Of a stretch of DNA of 64,000 nt, positions 26,209 to 35,496 are shown piece by piece. This DNA is from Pseudomonas putida (GTDB taxonomy: Bacteria; Pseudomonadota; Gammaproteobacteria; Pseudomonadales; Pseudomonadaceae): assembly GCF_028682455.1 (NCBI RefSeq), contig NZ_JANHLD010000001.1, forward strand, positions 930,001-994,000. The letters are read 5' to 3'. Below the pieces are notes generated by a model. That model was not told where the DNA came from and ran no database searches. It saw only the letters and a program-made list of their open reading frames with translations. Within the stretch, counting starts at the first letter, position 1; each line of letters begins with the position of its first letter. The position numbers and the translations under genes were made by a program.

Positions 26209-27134
26209 CCGAAGTAGGCGCTGTAGCACTTGCTGAAGTGCGACACCGAGACAAAGCCGCAGGCAATGGCGACATCCATCAGCGGCAGGTCCGAATACTG
26301 CAGCAGGCGCCGGCTCTTGGTGATGCGCAGTTCCATGTAGTAACGGCTGGGCGAGGTGCCCAGCTGGGCCTGGAACAGGCGGTCGATCTGGCGGCGCGAG
26401 CGTCCGCTGTACTGCGCAAGCTGGTCCAGGCTCAGGGTTTCCTCCAGGTTGTTTTCCATCAGCTCGACAATGGTGCGCAGTGGCGCGCTCATGGACTTTT
26501 TCGAGCTGCTGTCCACCCGCCGGAAGCGCGCGCCGGAAAATGCCAGGATCTCCTCGACGCCGGCGGCCAGTGCCTCACCTTGCTGTACCTTGAGCAACGC
26601 CAGCATCATCTCCAGCGCACCGTTGGGGCTGGCGGCGGTCAGGCGATCGCGATCCACCACAAAGCTTGCCGGGGTGATAGTGCTCTGCGCGCTGCGCTCG
26701 GCCAGGCTCGCCCGTTGTTCGGGGTGGATGGTGCAGCTGTAGTTGTCGAGCACACCGGCGCGACCGAGAAAGTAGGCGCCGTTCCACAGCCCGCCCAAGA
26801 CCAGGCCATGGGCGGCGGCATCGGCCAGCAGGCGGTCGAGCTCAGGGTATCTGAGCGGCGTGCGCAGGCCGCCGCAGACCACCAGCATGTCCAGCGACTC
26901 GAGGGTGTTGCGCTCGACACCGGTGGCGTAAATCTCCAGGCCCAGGTCGCTGGTCACCCGTTCGCTGCCCAGCGACAGGGGCGTGATGGCGAACAGATTG
27001 TTGTGCAGCAGATTGGCGGTGACCAGCACGTCCATGGCCACGGTAAAGCTGGCCATGGAGAAGTTCTCCAGCAGCAGGAAGCCCACGCGATAGGTCGGCG
27101 GCGACAGTGCCTGCGAGGGCTTGAGGTTCAGCAT
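26172..27134 (-). CDS. GlxA-type regulator: DJ-1/PfpI domain plus AraC HTH
   Basis: 320 residues. The N-terminal class I glutamine-amidotransferase-like domain has the VGFLLLENFSMASFTVAMDVL beginning and ends about residue 180. Then a C-terminal AraC/XylS double helix-turn-helix contains LSLDQLAQYSGRSRRQIDRLF and PLMDVAIACGFVSVSHFSKCY. Relatives control carnitine, choline or amino-acid catabolism (CdhR, GbdR, ArgR). The start at 27134 is chosen at MLNLKPSQALS. The target is not visible. Confidence 0.9.
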   Translation of the reverse strand: MLNLKPSQALSPPTYRVGFLLLENFSMASFTVAMDVLVTANLLHNNLFAITPLSLGSERVTSDLGLEIYATGVERNTLESLDMLVVCGGLRTPLRYPELDRLLADAAAHGLVLGGLWNGAYFLGRAGVLDNYSCTIHPEQRASLAERSAQSTITPASFVVDRDRLTAASPNGALEMMLALLKVQQGEALAAGVEEILAFSGARFRRVDSSSKKSMSAPLRTIVELMENNLEETLSLDQLAQYSGRSRRQIDRLFQAQLGTSPSRYYMELRITKSRRLLQYSDLPLMDVAIACGFVSVSHFSKCYSAYFGYPPSREQRLGE

Positions 27135-27340
27135 GTTTGTTGTACTGGTTTTCTGGCTGAAGTGACGAGGGGTGGGCAATTTGAGCTCCGCAGGGCAGGG
27201 GGAAGGCACTTCTGGATGATGCCAGAGAATGGCGCGTTGCACCGCGTCTCGATGTGCGTGTGGCGTATCGCTTTCGCGCCTGGGATAGGGCCTAATCGCA
27301 AGTGCTACCCTGACGCCCGCCCCACCTACGGAGCCGCGAC

Positions 27341-27883
27341 ATGCCCACGTCCCACCTTGATCCGCTGCGCCGGGAGATCGCGCAGCTGCACGTCACACCA
27401 CCGCCCGCGCCCTGGCAATTGAAGGCGCGCTTTACCATCGTGGGCCTGATGGAGGTCGGCTTTGATCGCGACAGCGAACTGTTGCTGGTGGCTTCAAGCT
27501 CCGGGCGCAGCGTGATCGACTGCCACACCGGGAACAAGGTCGCCCGCGACCGTACCGATAACCTGGGCAGCGACCGCTTCCTGGAAACCCGGGGCCTGGG
27601 GCCATTGCTGGACCGGGTCATCCAGATGGCCGGCATTCATGGCGGCCGCCTGCCGTTGGCCACTGCCGATGGCTGGATGATCGAAGACATCACCCTGGCC
27701 TGGCCCGAGCAGCACTTGCTGCTGGTCGAGCCCGGATCGTGGCTGCACGGTGCGCGGTATCACCGACCCGCGGTGTTTCACAAACTGGGGGTGGAGCTCG
27801 AGGTGCGCGCGTTCGGATTTTCCTATAGCGGGCTTAGCCTGGTGCTGGCAACGGCGGGAGAACTGGTGGTGTTTGGCCGGTAG
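27341..27883 (+). CDS. Hypothetical protein
   Basis: 180 residues, start MPTSHLDPLRREIAQLHV. The sequence has beta-rich stretches (ARFTIVGLMEVGFDRDSELLLVASSSGR) and a WPEQHLLLVEPGSWLHG segment, with no signal peptide and no helix-turn-helix. Codon use is normal for the genome, and it is intact. I do not recognise the family. It lies 56 bp before the TonB receptor start, and the Zur-box-like site falls between them. Confidence 0.6.
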   Translation: MPTSHLDPLRREIAQLHVTPPPAPWQLKARFTIVGLMEVGFDRDSELLLVASSSGRSVIDCHTGNKVARDRTDNLGSDRFLETRGLGPLLDRVIQMAGIHGGRLPLATADGWMIEDITLAWPEQHLLLVEPGSWLHGARYHRPAVFHKLGVELEVRAFGFSYSGLSLVLATAGELVVFGR

Positions 27884-27905
27884 GCTTTTCTGTTTCGCTT
27901 CGTAT

Positions 27906-27920
27906 TGTTATGTTATTACA
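27906..27920. promoter_or_regulatory. Zur-box-like operator TGTTATGTTATTACA before the TonB receptor
   Basis: Compared with the E. coli Zur core TGTTATANTATAACA, 12 of 14 defined positions match. The flanks also form TTATGT-N4-ACATAA. It lies 20 bp before the ATG at 27940, next to the ribosome-binding site AAGGAG. This is an ideal repressor position. It is not the Fur-box pattern (GATAATGATAATC). Confidence 0.6.
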
Positions 27921-27939
27921 TAATTTTAAGGAGCCCCCC

Positions 27940-30033
27940 ATGCACGCCCCCCTAGGAAGGTTGTCCCTCGGTTTGTCTGCCTCACTGCTCACCTTGCCAG
28001 CAGCGGCCGCCGACCCCGTCTTGCTCGAAGCCTCGAGCGTCACCGAACGTCAACTCGAGGAGTCCGCCACAGGCCCGGTGCAAGGCTATCGCGCCACGCG
28101 CTCGAGTACCGCGACCAGGACCGATACCGACATCCGCGACACCCCCCAGAGCATCGCCGTGGTGCCGAGCCAGGTGCTCGACGACCTCAATACCACGCGT
28201 ATCGACCGCGCCCTGGATTTTGCCGGTGGGGTGGGCCGGCAGAACAACTTCGGCGGCCTGACCTTTCTCAATTACAGCGTGCGCGGCTTTACCACGGGCG
28301 AGTTGTACAAGAACGGCTTTGCCGTCAACCGCGGCAGCTACAGCGCCCCGGACACCTCGAACATCGAGCGCATCGAAGTGCTCAAGGGGCCGGCGGCCAG
28401 CCTGTATGGGCGAGGCGATCCGGGCGGGTTGGTGAACATCGTCACCAAGCGCCCCCAGGCCGAGGCCTTCACGCATTTCAAGGCGAGCGCCGGTAGCTGG
28501 GACCGCTACCGCAGCAGCCTGGACGCGAATACCCCGCTCAGTGAAGACGGCCGTGTGTTGTCGCGGGTGAACATGGCGGTGGAAGACAATGGCAGTTTTC
28601 GCGATTACGTCGGCAGCGAGCGGCGCATCGTCAGCCCCTCGCTGAGCTGGCAGTTGAGCCCGGACACGTTGCTGTCGATCGACAGCGAGTTTTCTCGCAC
28701 CGAGTCGGTATTCGACCGCGGCATCCCGGCAGTGAACAATGAACTGGGCTCGGTGAGCCGTTCGAGCTTTTTCGGTGAACCCAATGACGGGCGTATCCGC
28801 AACGACAACCAGACCCTCGACCTGACCCTGGAGCACTACCTCACCGACAGCTGGAAGCTGCGCCTGGCCAATCATTACACCCAGGGCCGGCTCAAGGGCA
28901 ACAGTTCCGAGCCGCAACGCCTGGTAGGCACGACCCTCAGCCGCTTTTACCGCGAGCGGGATTTCGAATGGAACGACACCATCACCCAGGCCGAACTGCA
29001 CGGTCAGTTCGAGTTTGCCGGTTGGCAGCATCAAAGCCTGATCGGCCTTGAGTACGAGAACTACCGCAACAGCCAGAAGTACCCGCAAAGCGTGACTTCA
29101 ACGGACTATGGCCTGGATATCTACAACCCGGTGTATGGCAAGCCCAAGCCTGCACTAGTGAACCCCAACGACTTCTTCGAGCGCACCGAAAGCTACGCGC
29201 TCAATCTGCAGGACCAGATCACCTTGACCGAGCGCCTGCGCGGGCTGGTAGGGGTGCGTCTGGAGCACATCGAACAGACCGCGCAGAACCGTACCAACCA
29301 GGTCAGCAACACCCAGGAAAAAGACGTGGCCACCCCGCGAGTGGGGCTGCTGTACCAACTGGTACCCGAGGTCGGCGTGTTCGCCAACGCGTCCACCTCG
29401 TTCAAGCCAAACAGCATCGGCACCCAGGGCCAGGTGTACAAGCCGGAGAAGGGCCTGGGCTTTGAGACGGGCCTGAAGCTCGACCTGTTCGACAGCCGCC
29501 TGGGGGCGACACTGGCGCTGTTTCACATCGACAAGGAGAACGTCATCACCACCGACGCCTTCGGTGACAGCGTCGCCGCCGGCAAGGCCCGTAGCCAGGG
29601 TTTCGACCTGCAGTTCAGCGGTCAGCTGAGCGAGGCCATCCGGGTGATCGGCGCCTACGCCTACATTGACGCCGAGGTGACCAAAGGCGACGCCAGCCTG
29701 CCCAGCGGCAGCGACCTGCTGGGCATCCCGCAGCACAGCGGCAGCCTGATGGCCGTGTACGAATTCCAGCACGGCTTGTTGCAAGGGTCAGATATAGGGG
29801 CAGCGGCCAATTATGTGGGGGAACGGTCCGGTCAGGCGGGCAGCAGCTTCAGGTTGCCGAGCTATAGCACCGTGGATTTGCTCGCCCACTACAAGGTCAG
29901 CGAACACGCCACAGTCGGCCTCAACCTGAACAACCTGTTCGACCGCAAATACTACGAGCGCGGCTACAACGCGGTTTGGAACCTGCCGGGCGAGCCGCGC
30001 AACCTGATGGTCAGTTTGAGCCTGGCGCTTTGA
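27940..30033 (+). CDS. TonB-dependent outer-membrane receptor (siderophore/metallophore type)
   Basis: 697 residues. The signal peptide MHAPLGRLSLGLSASLLTLPAAAA is followed by a probable TonB-box-like segment, then the plug (DIRDTPQSIAVVPSQVLDDL, SNIERIEVLKGPAASLYGRGDPGG, NIVTKRP) and a 22-strand barrel ending NLMVSLSLAL. It is of the siderophore receptor group. Its plug motif resembles ferrioxamine/ferrichrome receptors, but the Zur-like operator suggests zinc or metallophore uptake instead. It stands without synthesis genes. Confidence 0.9.
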   Translation: MHAPLGRLSLGLSASLLTLPAAAADPVLLEASSVTERQLEESATGPVQGYRATRSSTATRTDTDIRDTPQSIAVVPSQVLDDLNTTRIDRALDFAGGVGRQNNFGGLTFLNYSVRGFTTGELYKNGFAVNRGSYSAPDTSNIERIEVLKGPAASLYGRGDPGGLVNIVTKRPQAEAFTHFKASAGSWDRYRSSLDANTPLSEDGRVLSRVNMAVEDNGSFRDYVGSERRIVSPSLSWQLSPDTLLSIDSEFSRTESVFDRGIPAVNNELGSVSRSSFFGEPNDGRIRNDNQTLDLTLEHYLTDSWKLRLANHYTQGRLKGNSSEPQRLVGTTLSRFYRERDFEWNDTITQAELHGQFEFAGWQHQSLIGLEYENYRNSQKYPQSVTSTDYGLDIYNPVYGKPKPALVNPNDFFERTESYALNLQDQITLTERLRGLVGVRLEHIEQTAQNRTNQVSNTQEKDVATPRVGLLYQLVPEVGVFANASTSFKPNSIGTQGQVYKPEKGLGFETGLKLDLFDSRLGATLALFHIDKENVITTDAFGDSVAAGKARSQGFDLQFSGQLSEAIRVIGAYAYIDAEVTKGDASLPSGSDLLGIPQHSGSLMAVYEFQHGLLQGSDIGAAANYVGERSGQAGSSFRLPSYSTVDLLAHYKVSEHATVGLNLNNLFDRKYYERGYNAVWNLPGEPRNLMVSLSLAL

Positions 30034-30080
30034 GCCGGCTATAGTTCCAGCTTTTGGCCTATCACCCTGCAAGGACTGTC

Positions 30081-30905
30081 ATGAGCGACTCAATGGAACT
30101 GAACCGCCAGAGCTGGGACGAGCGGGCGCCGCTGCATGCGGCGTCCAGCGACTATGAGTTCGATGCGTTCGTAGCCGACCCCGAACACCTGAGCGAAGTG
30201 GTGCGCTTCGACCTGCCAAGGCTGGGAGACATTCGCGGTGCGCGGGCGGTGCACCTGCAATGTCATATCGGTACCGACACCCTGTCGTTGGCGCGACTGG
30301 GTGCTGTGGTGACGGGGCTGGATTTTTCTGCGCAGTCACTGGTACAGGCCCGTGCCCTGGCTGGGCGGTGCGGGGCTTCGATCGAGTATGTCGAGGCCGA
30401 TGTGTATGCCGCAGACCAGGTGCTGGCAGCAGGTAGTTTCGATCTGGTGTACACCGGCATCGGTGCGTTGATCTGGCTGCCCAGCATCGAACGCTGGGCG
30501 CGTACGGTGGCGGCTTTGCTGAAGCCTGGAGGGCGCTTGTTCTTGCGTGAAGGGCACCCAATGTTGCTGGCAGTGAACGAGGATCATCGGGACAAGCTTG
30601 TGATTGAGTACCCGTACTTCGAGCGTGAGGCGCCGATGGTCTGGGACAGTGAACAGACCTATGTGCAGACCGACACGCTGCTGACCAAGACCGTCACCCA
30701 TGAATGGAATCATGGCCTGGGCGAGGTGGTCAGCGCCCTGCTGGGCCAGGGCCTGCAGATTACTGCCCTGGTGGAGCACGACAGCATCCCGTGGGAAGCC
30801 TTGCCGGGGCAGATGTGCCTGCAGGACAACGGCGAGTGGGTATTGAGCCAGGACCGCTGGCGGTTGCCGTTGAGCTACACCCTGCAGGCCATGAAGCCGA
30901 GGTAA
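30081..30905 (+). CDS. SAM-dependent methyltransferase (class I)
   Basis: 274 residues. SAM-binding motif I lies in ARAVHLQCHIGTDTLSLARLGA, with the acidic VTGLDFSAQSLVQAR following. Motif post I and the LKPGGRLFLREGHP motif appear in order. Such small-molecule methyltransferases have wide substrates. It is 48 bp after the TonB receptor in the same direction, so it could be cotranscribed, but the family gives no link to metals. Confidence 0.85.
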   Translation: MSDSMELNRQSWDERAPLHAASSDYEFDAFVADPEHLSEVVRFDLPRLGDIRGARAVHLQCHIGTDTLSLARLGAVVTGLDFSAQSLVQARALAGRCGASIEYVEADVYAADQVLAAGSFDLVYTGIGALIWLPSIERWARTVAALLKPGGRLFLREGHPMLLAVNEDHRDKLVIEYPYFEREAPMVWDSEQTYVQTDTLLTKTVTHEWNHGLGEVVSALLGQGLQITALVEHDSIPWEALPGQMCLQDNGEWVLSQDRWRLPLSYTLQAMKPR

Positions 30906-30919
30906 CGAAAAACCCGCTC

Positions 30920-32833
30920 CTACGGTTTGGCTTTGGCTTTGGGCTTGCGGGTGCTGGCCTTGCGCTTTTTTTTCCACGGCGTACGCGCTGGCGCCGGACC
31001 GCTGATGGTCAGGCTCAATCCGGCGCAGCGCTCAACCTGTTTGCTCATCCACGCCGATTGTTTGGCGACGAACTCTTCCAGGCTCATCTCGCCGCTCTGG
31101 ACCATGTCCAGGGCCTGCTCCCAGATGGCGGTGGTACCCGGGTCGGCAATGGCCCGGGGCACGCTGTCGATCAGGCTGAAGGCTGCCGGGGTGGCGCTCA
31201 GGGCCTTGCCGTTCTTGACCAGGTAGCCGCGATCCAGCAAACCCTGGATGATGCCGGCACGGGTGGCTTCGGTACCGATGCCAGTGGTGTCCTTGAGCTT
31301 TTGCTTCAGGCGCGGATCGTCGACCAGCTTGGCGACGTTCTTCATCGCCTTGATCAGGTCGCCTTCGGTGAAAGGCTTGGGCGGCTGGGTCCACAGGTCT
31401 TTGAGGTTGACCTCGGCCACGGCGCAGTCCTGTCCTTCTTGCAATGTCGGCAGTACCTGGGCCACCGGTGCCTCACGGCCTCTGGCCGGGGTCAGGGCTT
31501 CGGGCAGGGCGCGGCGCCAGCCAGGCTCGACGATCTGCTTGCCCACCGCCCGCAAGGCGACGCCTGCGCAGTCGAAGTCTGCCTGGGTACGGTCGTACTC
31601 GTGGTTGGGCAGGAACTGCGCCAGGTAGCGGGCACGGATCAGGGTGTAGACCGCCTTGTACTTGGGCGGCAACCGTGACGGGTCGCTGGCGGCGGCAGTC
31701 GGGATGATGCCATGGTGGGCGCTGACCTTGGCATCGTTCCAGGCCCGTGAGCGGCGTTGGGCCTGCAGGTGCCCTTGCAGCGGCGCAAGGCTTGGGTCTG
31801 CGCGCAGCAAGGCGGCCAGAATGGCCGGGGCCTCGGCGTGCTGGCTTTGCGGCAGGTAGCCGCAGTCGCTGCGTGGGTAGGTGATGAGCTTGTGGGTTTC
31901 GTAAAGTGCCTGGGCGATGTCGAGGGTTTCCTGGGCGCCGAGGCCGAGTTTTTTCGAGCACAGCTCCTGCAGGGTGCCGAGGTCGAAGGGCAGGGGCGCG
32001 GCTTCTCGCATGCGTTCCGTGGTGACTTTCATCACCCGGGCCGTGGCGGCGTTGCCAATGGCGGCTGCGGCCTGGCGGGCCAGGTCTTGATTGAGGCAGC
32101 GACCCTGATCGTCACAGGCGTCTTCGGCGGCGCGCCACTGCGCGGTAAAGCGAGTGCCGGCGCTGTCGAGCTGTACATCGATGGCCCAGAACGCCACCGG
32201 CACGAAGTCGGCGATGCTGCGGTCGCGGTCTACCACCAGGCGCAGGGTCGGGGTTTGCACCCGGCCCACCGGCAGTACGCCCTGGTAACCGGATTGACGC
32301 CCCAGCAGGGTGAACAGTCGGCTCATGTTCATGCCGATCAGCCAGTCGGCGCGCGAGCGGCCCAGTGCCGAGTGATACAGGCTGAAGGTCTCGTTGCCGG
32401 GCTTGAGTGCAGCCAGGGCCTTGCGAATCGAGGCGTCATCCAGTGCCGACAGCCACAGCCGGCGGATCGGCCCGCGATAGCGGCAGTGCTCCACCAGCTC
32501 ACGGGCGATCATCTCGCCCTCACGGTCGGCGTCGGTGGCGATCACCAGTTCCCGGGCTTCGCCCAGCAGGCGCTTGACGGCCTTGAACTGGCTGGCGGTC
32601 TTGGGCTTGACCAGCATCTTCCATTGGCTGGGGATGATCGGCAGGTCGGCCAATACCCAGCGCTTGTAGCGGGCATCGTAGCTGTCGGGCGGAGCGGTTT
32701 CGAGCAGGTGGCCGATGCACCAGGTGACGGTGACATCCGCGCCTACCCAGCAGCCATCGCCACGGCGGTTGGCGCCGAGGACCTTGGCGATGTCCTTGGC
32801 CTGGGAGGGTTTTTCGCAGAGAAACAGGCGCAT
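30920..32833 (-). CDS. topB: DNA topoisomerase III TopB
   Basis: 637 residues, type IA topoisomerase. It has the Toprim domain start MRLFLCEKPSQAKDIAKVLG, the acidic TDADREGE, the catalytic Tyr in LITYPRSDCGYLP, and the VGRVQTPTLRLVVDRD hinge segment. The C-terminal tail is strongly basic (KKKRKASTRKPKAKAKP). It resolves double Holliday junctions and late replication intermediates with RecQ. The start at 32833 is fixed by the Toprim domain. A LexA-box-like operator lies 74 bp upstream of it. Confidence 0.94.
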   Translation of the reverse strand: MRLFLCEKPSQAKDIAKVLGANRRGDGCWVGADVTVTWCIGHLLETAPPDSYDARYKRWVLADLPIIPSQWKMLVKPKTASQFKAVKRLLGEARELVIATDADREGEMIARELVEHCRYRGPIRRLWLSALDDASIRKALAALKPGNETFSLYHSALGRSRADWLIGMNMSRLFTLLGRQSGYQGVLPVGRVQTPTLRLVVDRDRSIADFVPVAFWAIDVQLDSAGTRFTAQWRAAEDACDDQGRCLNQDLARQAAAAIGNAATARVMKVTTERMREAAPLPFDLGTLQELCSKKLGLGAQETLDIAQALYETHKLITYPRSDCGYLPQSQHAEAPAILAALLRADPSLAPLQGHLQAQRRSRAWNDAKVSAHHGIIPTAAASDPSRLPPKYKAVYTLIRARYLAQFLPNHEYDRTQADFDCAGVALRAVGKQIVEPGWRRALPEALTPARGREAPVAQVLPTLQEGQDCAVAEVNLKDLWTQPPKPFTEGDLIKAMKNVAKLVDDPRLKQKLKDTTGIGTEATRAGIIQGLLDRGYLVKNGKALSATPAAFSLIDSVPRAIADPGTTAIWEQALDMVQSGEMSLEEFVAKQSAWMSKQVERCAGLSLTISGPAPARTPWKKKRKASTRKPKAKAKP

Positions 32834-32906
32834 GCCGGCAGGGTGTCGTTCTGTGGCTGGGGAGGGGCATAGCATGCGCAGGATTGCCGGGAGTGGCAAG
32901 TTTTAT

Positions 32907-32922
32907 CTGTATGCATATACAG
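32907..32922. promoter_or_regulatory. LexA-box-like site CTGTATGCATATACAG upstream of topB
   Basis: The LexA/SOS consensus is CTG-N10-CAG, classically CTGTATATATATACAG. This site keeps both CTG and CAG ends and the TAT/ATA arms, with only GC at the centre differing. It is 74 bp from the topB start, where a promoter would be. The other flanking gene, metY, points away from topB and ends at 33005, so topB is the only candidate. Confidence 0.6.
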
Positions 32923-32928
32923 CCTGCA

Positions 32929-32994
32929 GGGGCGGGCTTGCCCCGCGATGCGATGCGGCGGCCAGATCGCTATCGTGGGGCAAGCCCGCTCCTA
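32929..32994. repeat. REPIN: two inverted REP arms
   Basis: GGGCGGGCTTGCCCCGCGATG at left and CGTGGGGCAAGCCCGCTCCTA at right enclose a short spacer. It is a Pseudomonas REP doublet between topB and metY. Confidence 0.85.
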
Positions 32995-33004
32995 GATGGC
33001 AGTG

Positions 33005-34282
33005 TTACGAGCCACTGGCCTCCAGTGCCTGGCTCAGGTCGGCAATGATGTCATCGCAGTGCTCGATCCCGATCGACAAACGCACCATGTCGCGTGGCAC
33101 GCCGGCCTTCTCCAACTCTTCATCATTGAGCTGGCGGTGGGTCGTGGAAGCCGGGTGGCAGGCCAGGGACTTGGCATCGCCGATATTGACCAGGCGCACC
33201 ACCAGCTTGAGCGCATCGATAAAGCGTGCACCGGCCTCTTGCCCGCCCTTGATCCCGAACGAAAGGATCGAAGCCGGTTTGCCCTGGGTGTAGCGCAGGG
33301 CCAGCGCATGCTCGGGATGGTCGGGCAGGCCTGCGTACTTGACCCAGGCCACTTGGTCATGGGCCTGCAGGTACTGGGCAACCTTCAAGGCGTTCTCGGT
33401 ATGACGTTCCATGCGCAAGGCCAGGGTTTCCAGGCCTTGCAGGATCAGGAAGGCGTTGAACGGCGAGAGCGCCGCGCCGGTGTTGCGCAGCGGCACCACC
33501 CGGCAACGACCGATAAAGGCCGCCGGGCCGAAGGCTTCGGTGTAGGTCACGCCGTGGTAGGACGGGTCGGGTGTGTTGAGCAGGGCGAAGCGGTCCTTGT
33601 GATCGGCCCAGGGGAACTTGCCCGAATCGATCACAATGCCGCCGATGCTGGTGCCATGGCCGCCGATGTACTTGGTCAGCGAGTGCACGACGATGTCGGC
33701 GCCATGCTCGAAAGGCCGGCACAGGATGGGCGTGGCCACCGTGTTGTCGACGATCAACGGCACGCCATGGCGGTGGGCGGCATCAGCCAGCGCCTGCAGG
33801 TCGACGATGTTGCCGGCCGGGTTTCCGATCGACTCGCAGAACACCGCCTTGGTGTTGCTGTCGATCAGCGCCTCGAGGGCGGCGATATCGTCATGGGCGG
33901 CGAAACGGGTCTGGATGCCGAAGCGTGGCAAGGTATGGGCCAGCAGGTTATAGGTGCCGCCATAGAGCTTGGCGACCGATACGATGTTGTCACCGGCCTG
34001 GGCCACGGTCTGGATCGCATAGGTGATGGCCGCCATGCCCGACGCTACCGCCAGGGCGCCGACCCCGCCCTCAAGGGCGGCCATGCGCTGTTCGAGCACA
34101 TCGTTGGTGGGGTTCATGATGCGGCTGTAGATGTTGCCGGCAACTTTCAGGTCGAACAGGTCGGCGCCATGCTGGGTGTCGTCGAAGGCGAACGAGGTGG
34201 TCTGGTAGATCGGCACGGCCACGGCCTTGGTGGTGGGGTCGGGGCTGAAGCCCGCGTGGATGGCCAGGGTTTCCAGCTTCAT
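33005..34282 (-). CDS. metY: O-acetylhomoserine (O-succinylhomoserine) sulfhydrylase
   Basis: 425 residues of the Cys/Met metabolism PLP family. The PLP lysine is in HSLTKYIGGHGTS near residue 210, and the start MKLETLAIHAGFSPDPTTKA and the SGMAAITYAIQTVAQAGDN segment are typical of MetY. It joins sulfide to an activated homoserine to make homocysteine, or takes methanethiol. The start at 34282 is clear. It fits the window's sulfur-acquisition theme but is a single-gene unit. Confidence 0.93.
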   Translation of the reverse strand: MKLETLAIHAGFSPDPTTKAVAVPIYQTTSFAFDDTQHGADLFDLKVAGNIYSRIMNPTNDVLEQRMAALEGGVGALAVASGMAAITYAIQTVAQAGDNIVSVAKLYGGTYNLLAHTLPRFGIQTRFAAHDDIAALEALIDSNTKAVFCESIGNPAGNIVDLQALADAAHRHGVPLIVDNTVATPILCRPFEHGADIVVHSLTKYIGGHGTSIGGIVIDSGKFPWADHKDRFALLNTPDPSYHGVTYTEAFGPAAFIGRCRVVPLRNTGAALSPFNAFLILQGLETLALRMERHTENALKVAQYLQAHDQVAWVKYAGLPDHPEHALALRYTQGKPASILSFGIKGGQEAGARFIDALKLVVRLVNIGDAKSLACHPASTTHRQLNDEELEKAGVPRDMVRLSIGIEHCDDIIADLSQALEASGS

Positions 34283-34359
34283 GCAATCGTTCCTTGAAAG
34301 GCGGGGAAAGAGGCCGATCATGGAGCGCCTGCCTGGCGCGGGTCAAGGCGTGGGGCGGG

Positions 34360-35016
34360 TCATCCGGCCTTGCGCAAGGTCAGGTTGATGCGCCGACTGC
34401 CCAGCAGCGGATGCACCCCAGGCTTGAGGGGTTGCACGCCATGAAAGCGCAGCCGGTCCTCGCCACCCCAGACCAACACATCGCCATGGCGCAGTTCGAT
34501 GCGCCGAGTGGGGTCGCCGCGCGTATGACCGCCCAACAAGAACACCGCCGGCAATCCCAGGGACACCGACACGATAGGCTGCGTGAAGTCGCGCTCGTCG
34601 CGGTCCTGGTGCAGGCTCAATCGATTGCCGGGGCGGTAGCAATTGACCAGGCAGGCATCGGGTAAAAATTCTGCGAACCCAGCGGCAGCGCCGGCATTGC
34701 CGGCCAGCACCAGCAGCGCCTCGGGCAACGCTGGCCAGGGACGACCACTGAGCGGATCGACCGGGCTGTAGCGATAGCCCTGAACATCACTGACCCAGCC
34801 CAGAGAGCCGCAGTTGGTCAACCCCACCGCCATCGTCAAGCCACCCGGCGTGACCATATGGCGAAAGGGGGCATCGGCGATGACCTTGCGCAACGCTGGC
34901 AACAACGCCTGTACCGCCGGTAAAGCAAACCCTGGCAGCAGCACCGCCCGCGCAGCGACCCACTGCGGAGGCTGCGGGCTTGTGGGATCGAACAGATCCA
35001 GTTCGGTTTGCATCAT
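34360..35016 (-). CDS. alkB: AlkB-type DNA repair dioxygenase
   Basis: 218 residues (one fewer from the second ATG at 35013). The Fe(II) site is His-x-Asp in LSLHQDRDERDFTQ together with the distal His in HGVQPL, and the 2-oxoglutarate-binding arginines are in RINLTLRKAG. It removes alkyl lesions (1-methyladenine, 3-methylcytosine) from DNA. There is no Ada-type gene nearby. Confidence 0.88.
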   Translation of the reverse strand: MMQTELDLFDPTSPQPPQWVAARAVLLPGFALPAVQALLPALRKVIADAPFRHMVTPGGLTMAVGLTNCGSLGWVSDVQGYRYSPVDPLSGRPWPALPEALLVLAGNAGAAAGFAEFLPDACLVNCYRPGNRLSLHQDRDERDFTQPIVSVSLGLPAVFLLGGHTRGDPTRRIELRHGDVLVWGGEDRLRFHGVQPLKPGVHPLLGSRRINLTLRKAG

Positions 35017-35324
35017 CGGCGCGGATATCCGTAACGGGGCAGGGCATAACCTGTATGATAAGACCCTTTGCCGGGCCGGCGTCACCCCGAAGCCTGGGGG
35101 CGAACCCCGACACCACGGCACGCCAGTCCCCTTGATTGAAAAAAATAAAACTTTTTGAATTCAAGGGGTTGTCAGCACAAAAGAATGAGTACATAATTGC
35201 GTCCATCGAAAACGAGGCAGCTGAAAAGCCTAGCGTTTTCAAGGAGATAGCAGTTGTAGTGAGTTGTTTCCTTAAAGAGTTGTATATGTTTGAGATTGCT
35301 GTTTCAAGGATCTCGAGCATTTGA

Positions 35325-35398
35325 GGCCGAGTAGCAAAGTGGTTATGCTCCGGATTGCAAATCCGTCTACGCCGGTTCGATTCCGACCTCGGCCTCCA
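35325..35398 (+). tRNA. tRNA-Cys (GCA)
   Basis: 74 nt. The acceptor stem GGCCGAG pairs with CTCGGCC, the anticodon arm CCGGATTGCAAATCCG has GCA, and the T-arm is CCGGTTCGATTCCG with TCCA at the 3' end. A terminator follows at once. Downstream DNA looks acquired, consistent with tRNA genes as integration hotspots, but I found no duplicate of the tRNA 3' end. Confidence 0.97.
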
Positions 35399-35408
35399 TT
35401 ATTGAAAG

Positions 35409-35437
35409 CCCCGCAGATTAACGTCTGCGGGGTTTTT
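35409..35437 (+). terminator. Rho-independent terminator after tRNA-Cys
   Basis: CCCCGCAGA-TTAACG-TCTGCGGGG followed by TTTTTC. Confidence 0.93.
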
Positions 35438-35496
35438 CTTTGCGCGCTAAAAAGCTCGGAGTTTCGAAACTTTTGGCTAGGGGCTCCGAAACTTTC

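Noticed and set aside
35136..35324. 62-codon frame just upstream of tRNA-Cys
   Set aside because: Low-GC, Lys/Glu/Ile-rich, no Shine-Dalgarno, ends just before the tRNA. It more likely is the promoter region of the tRNA.
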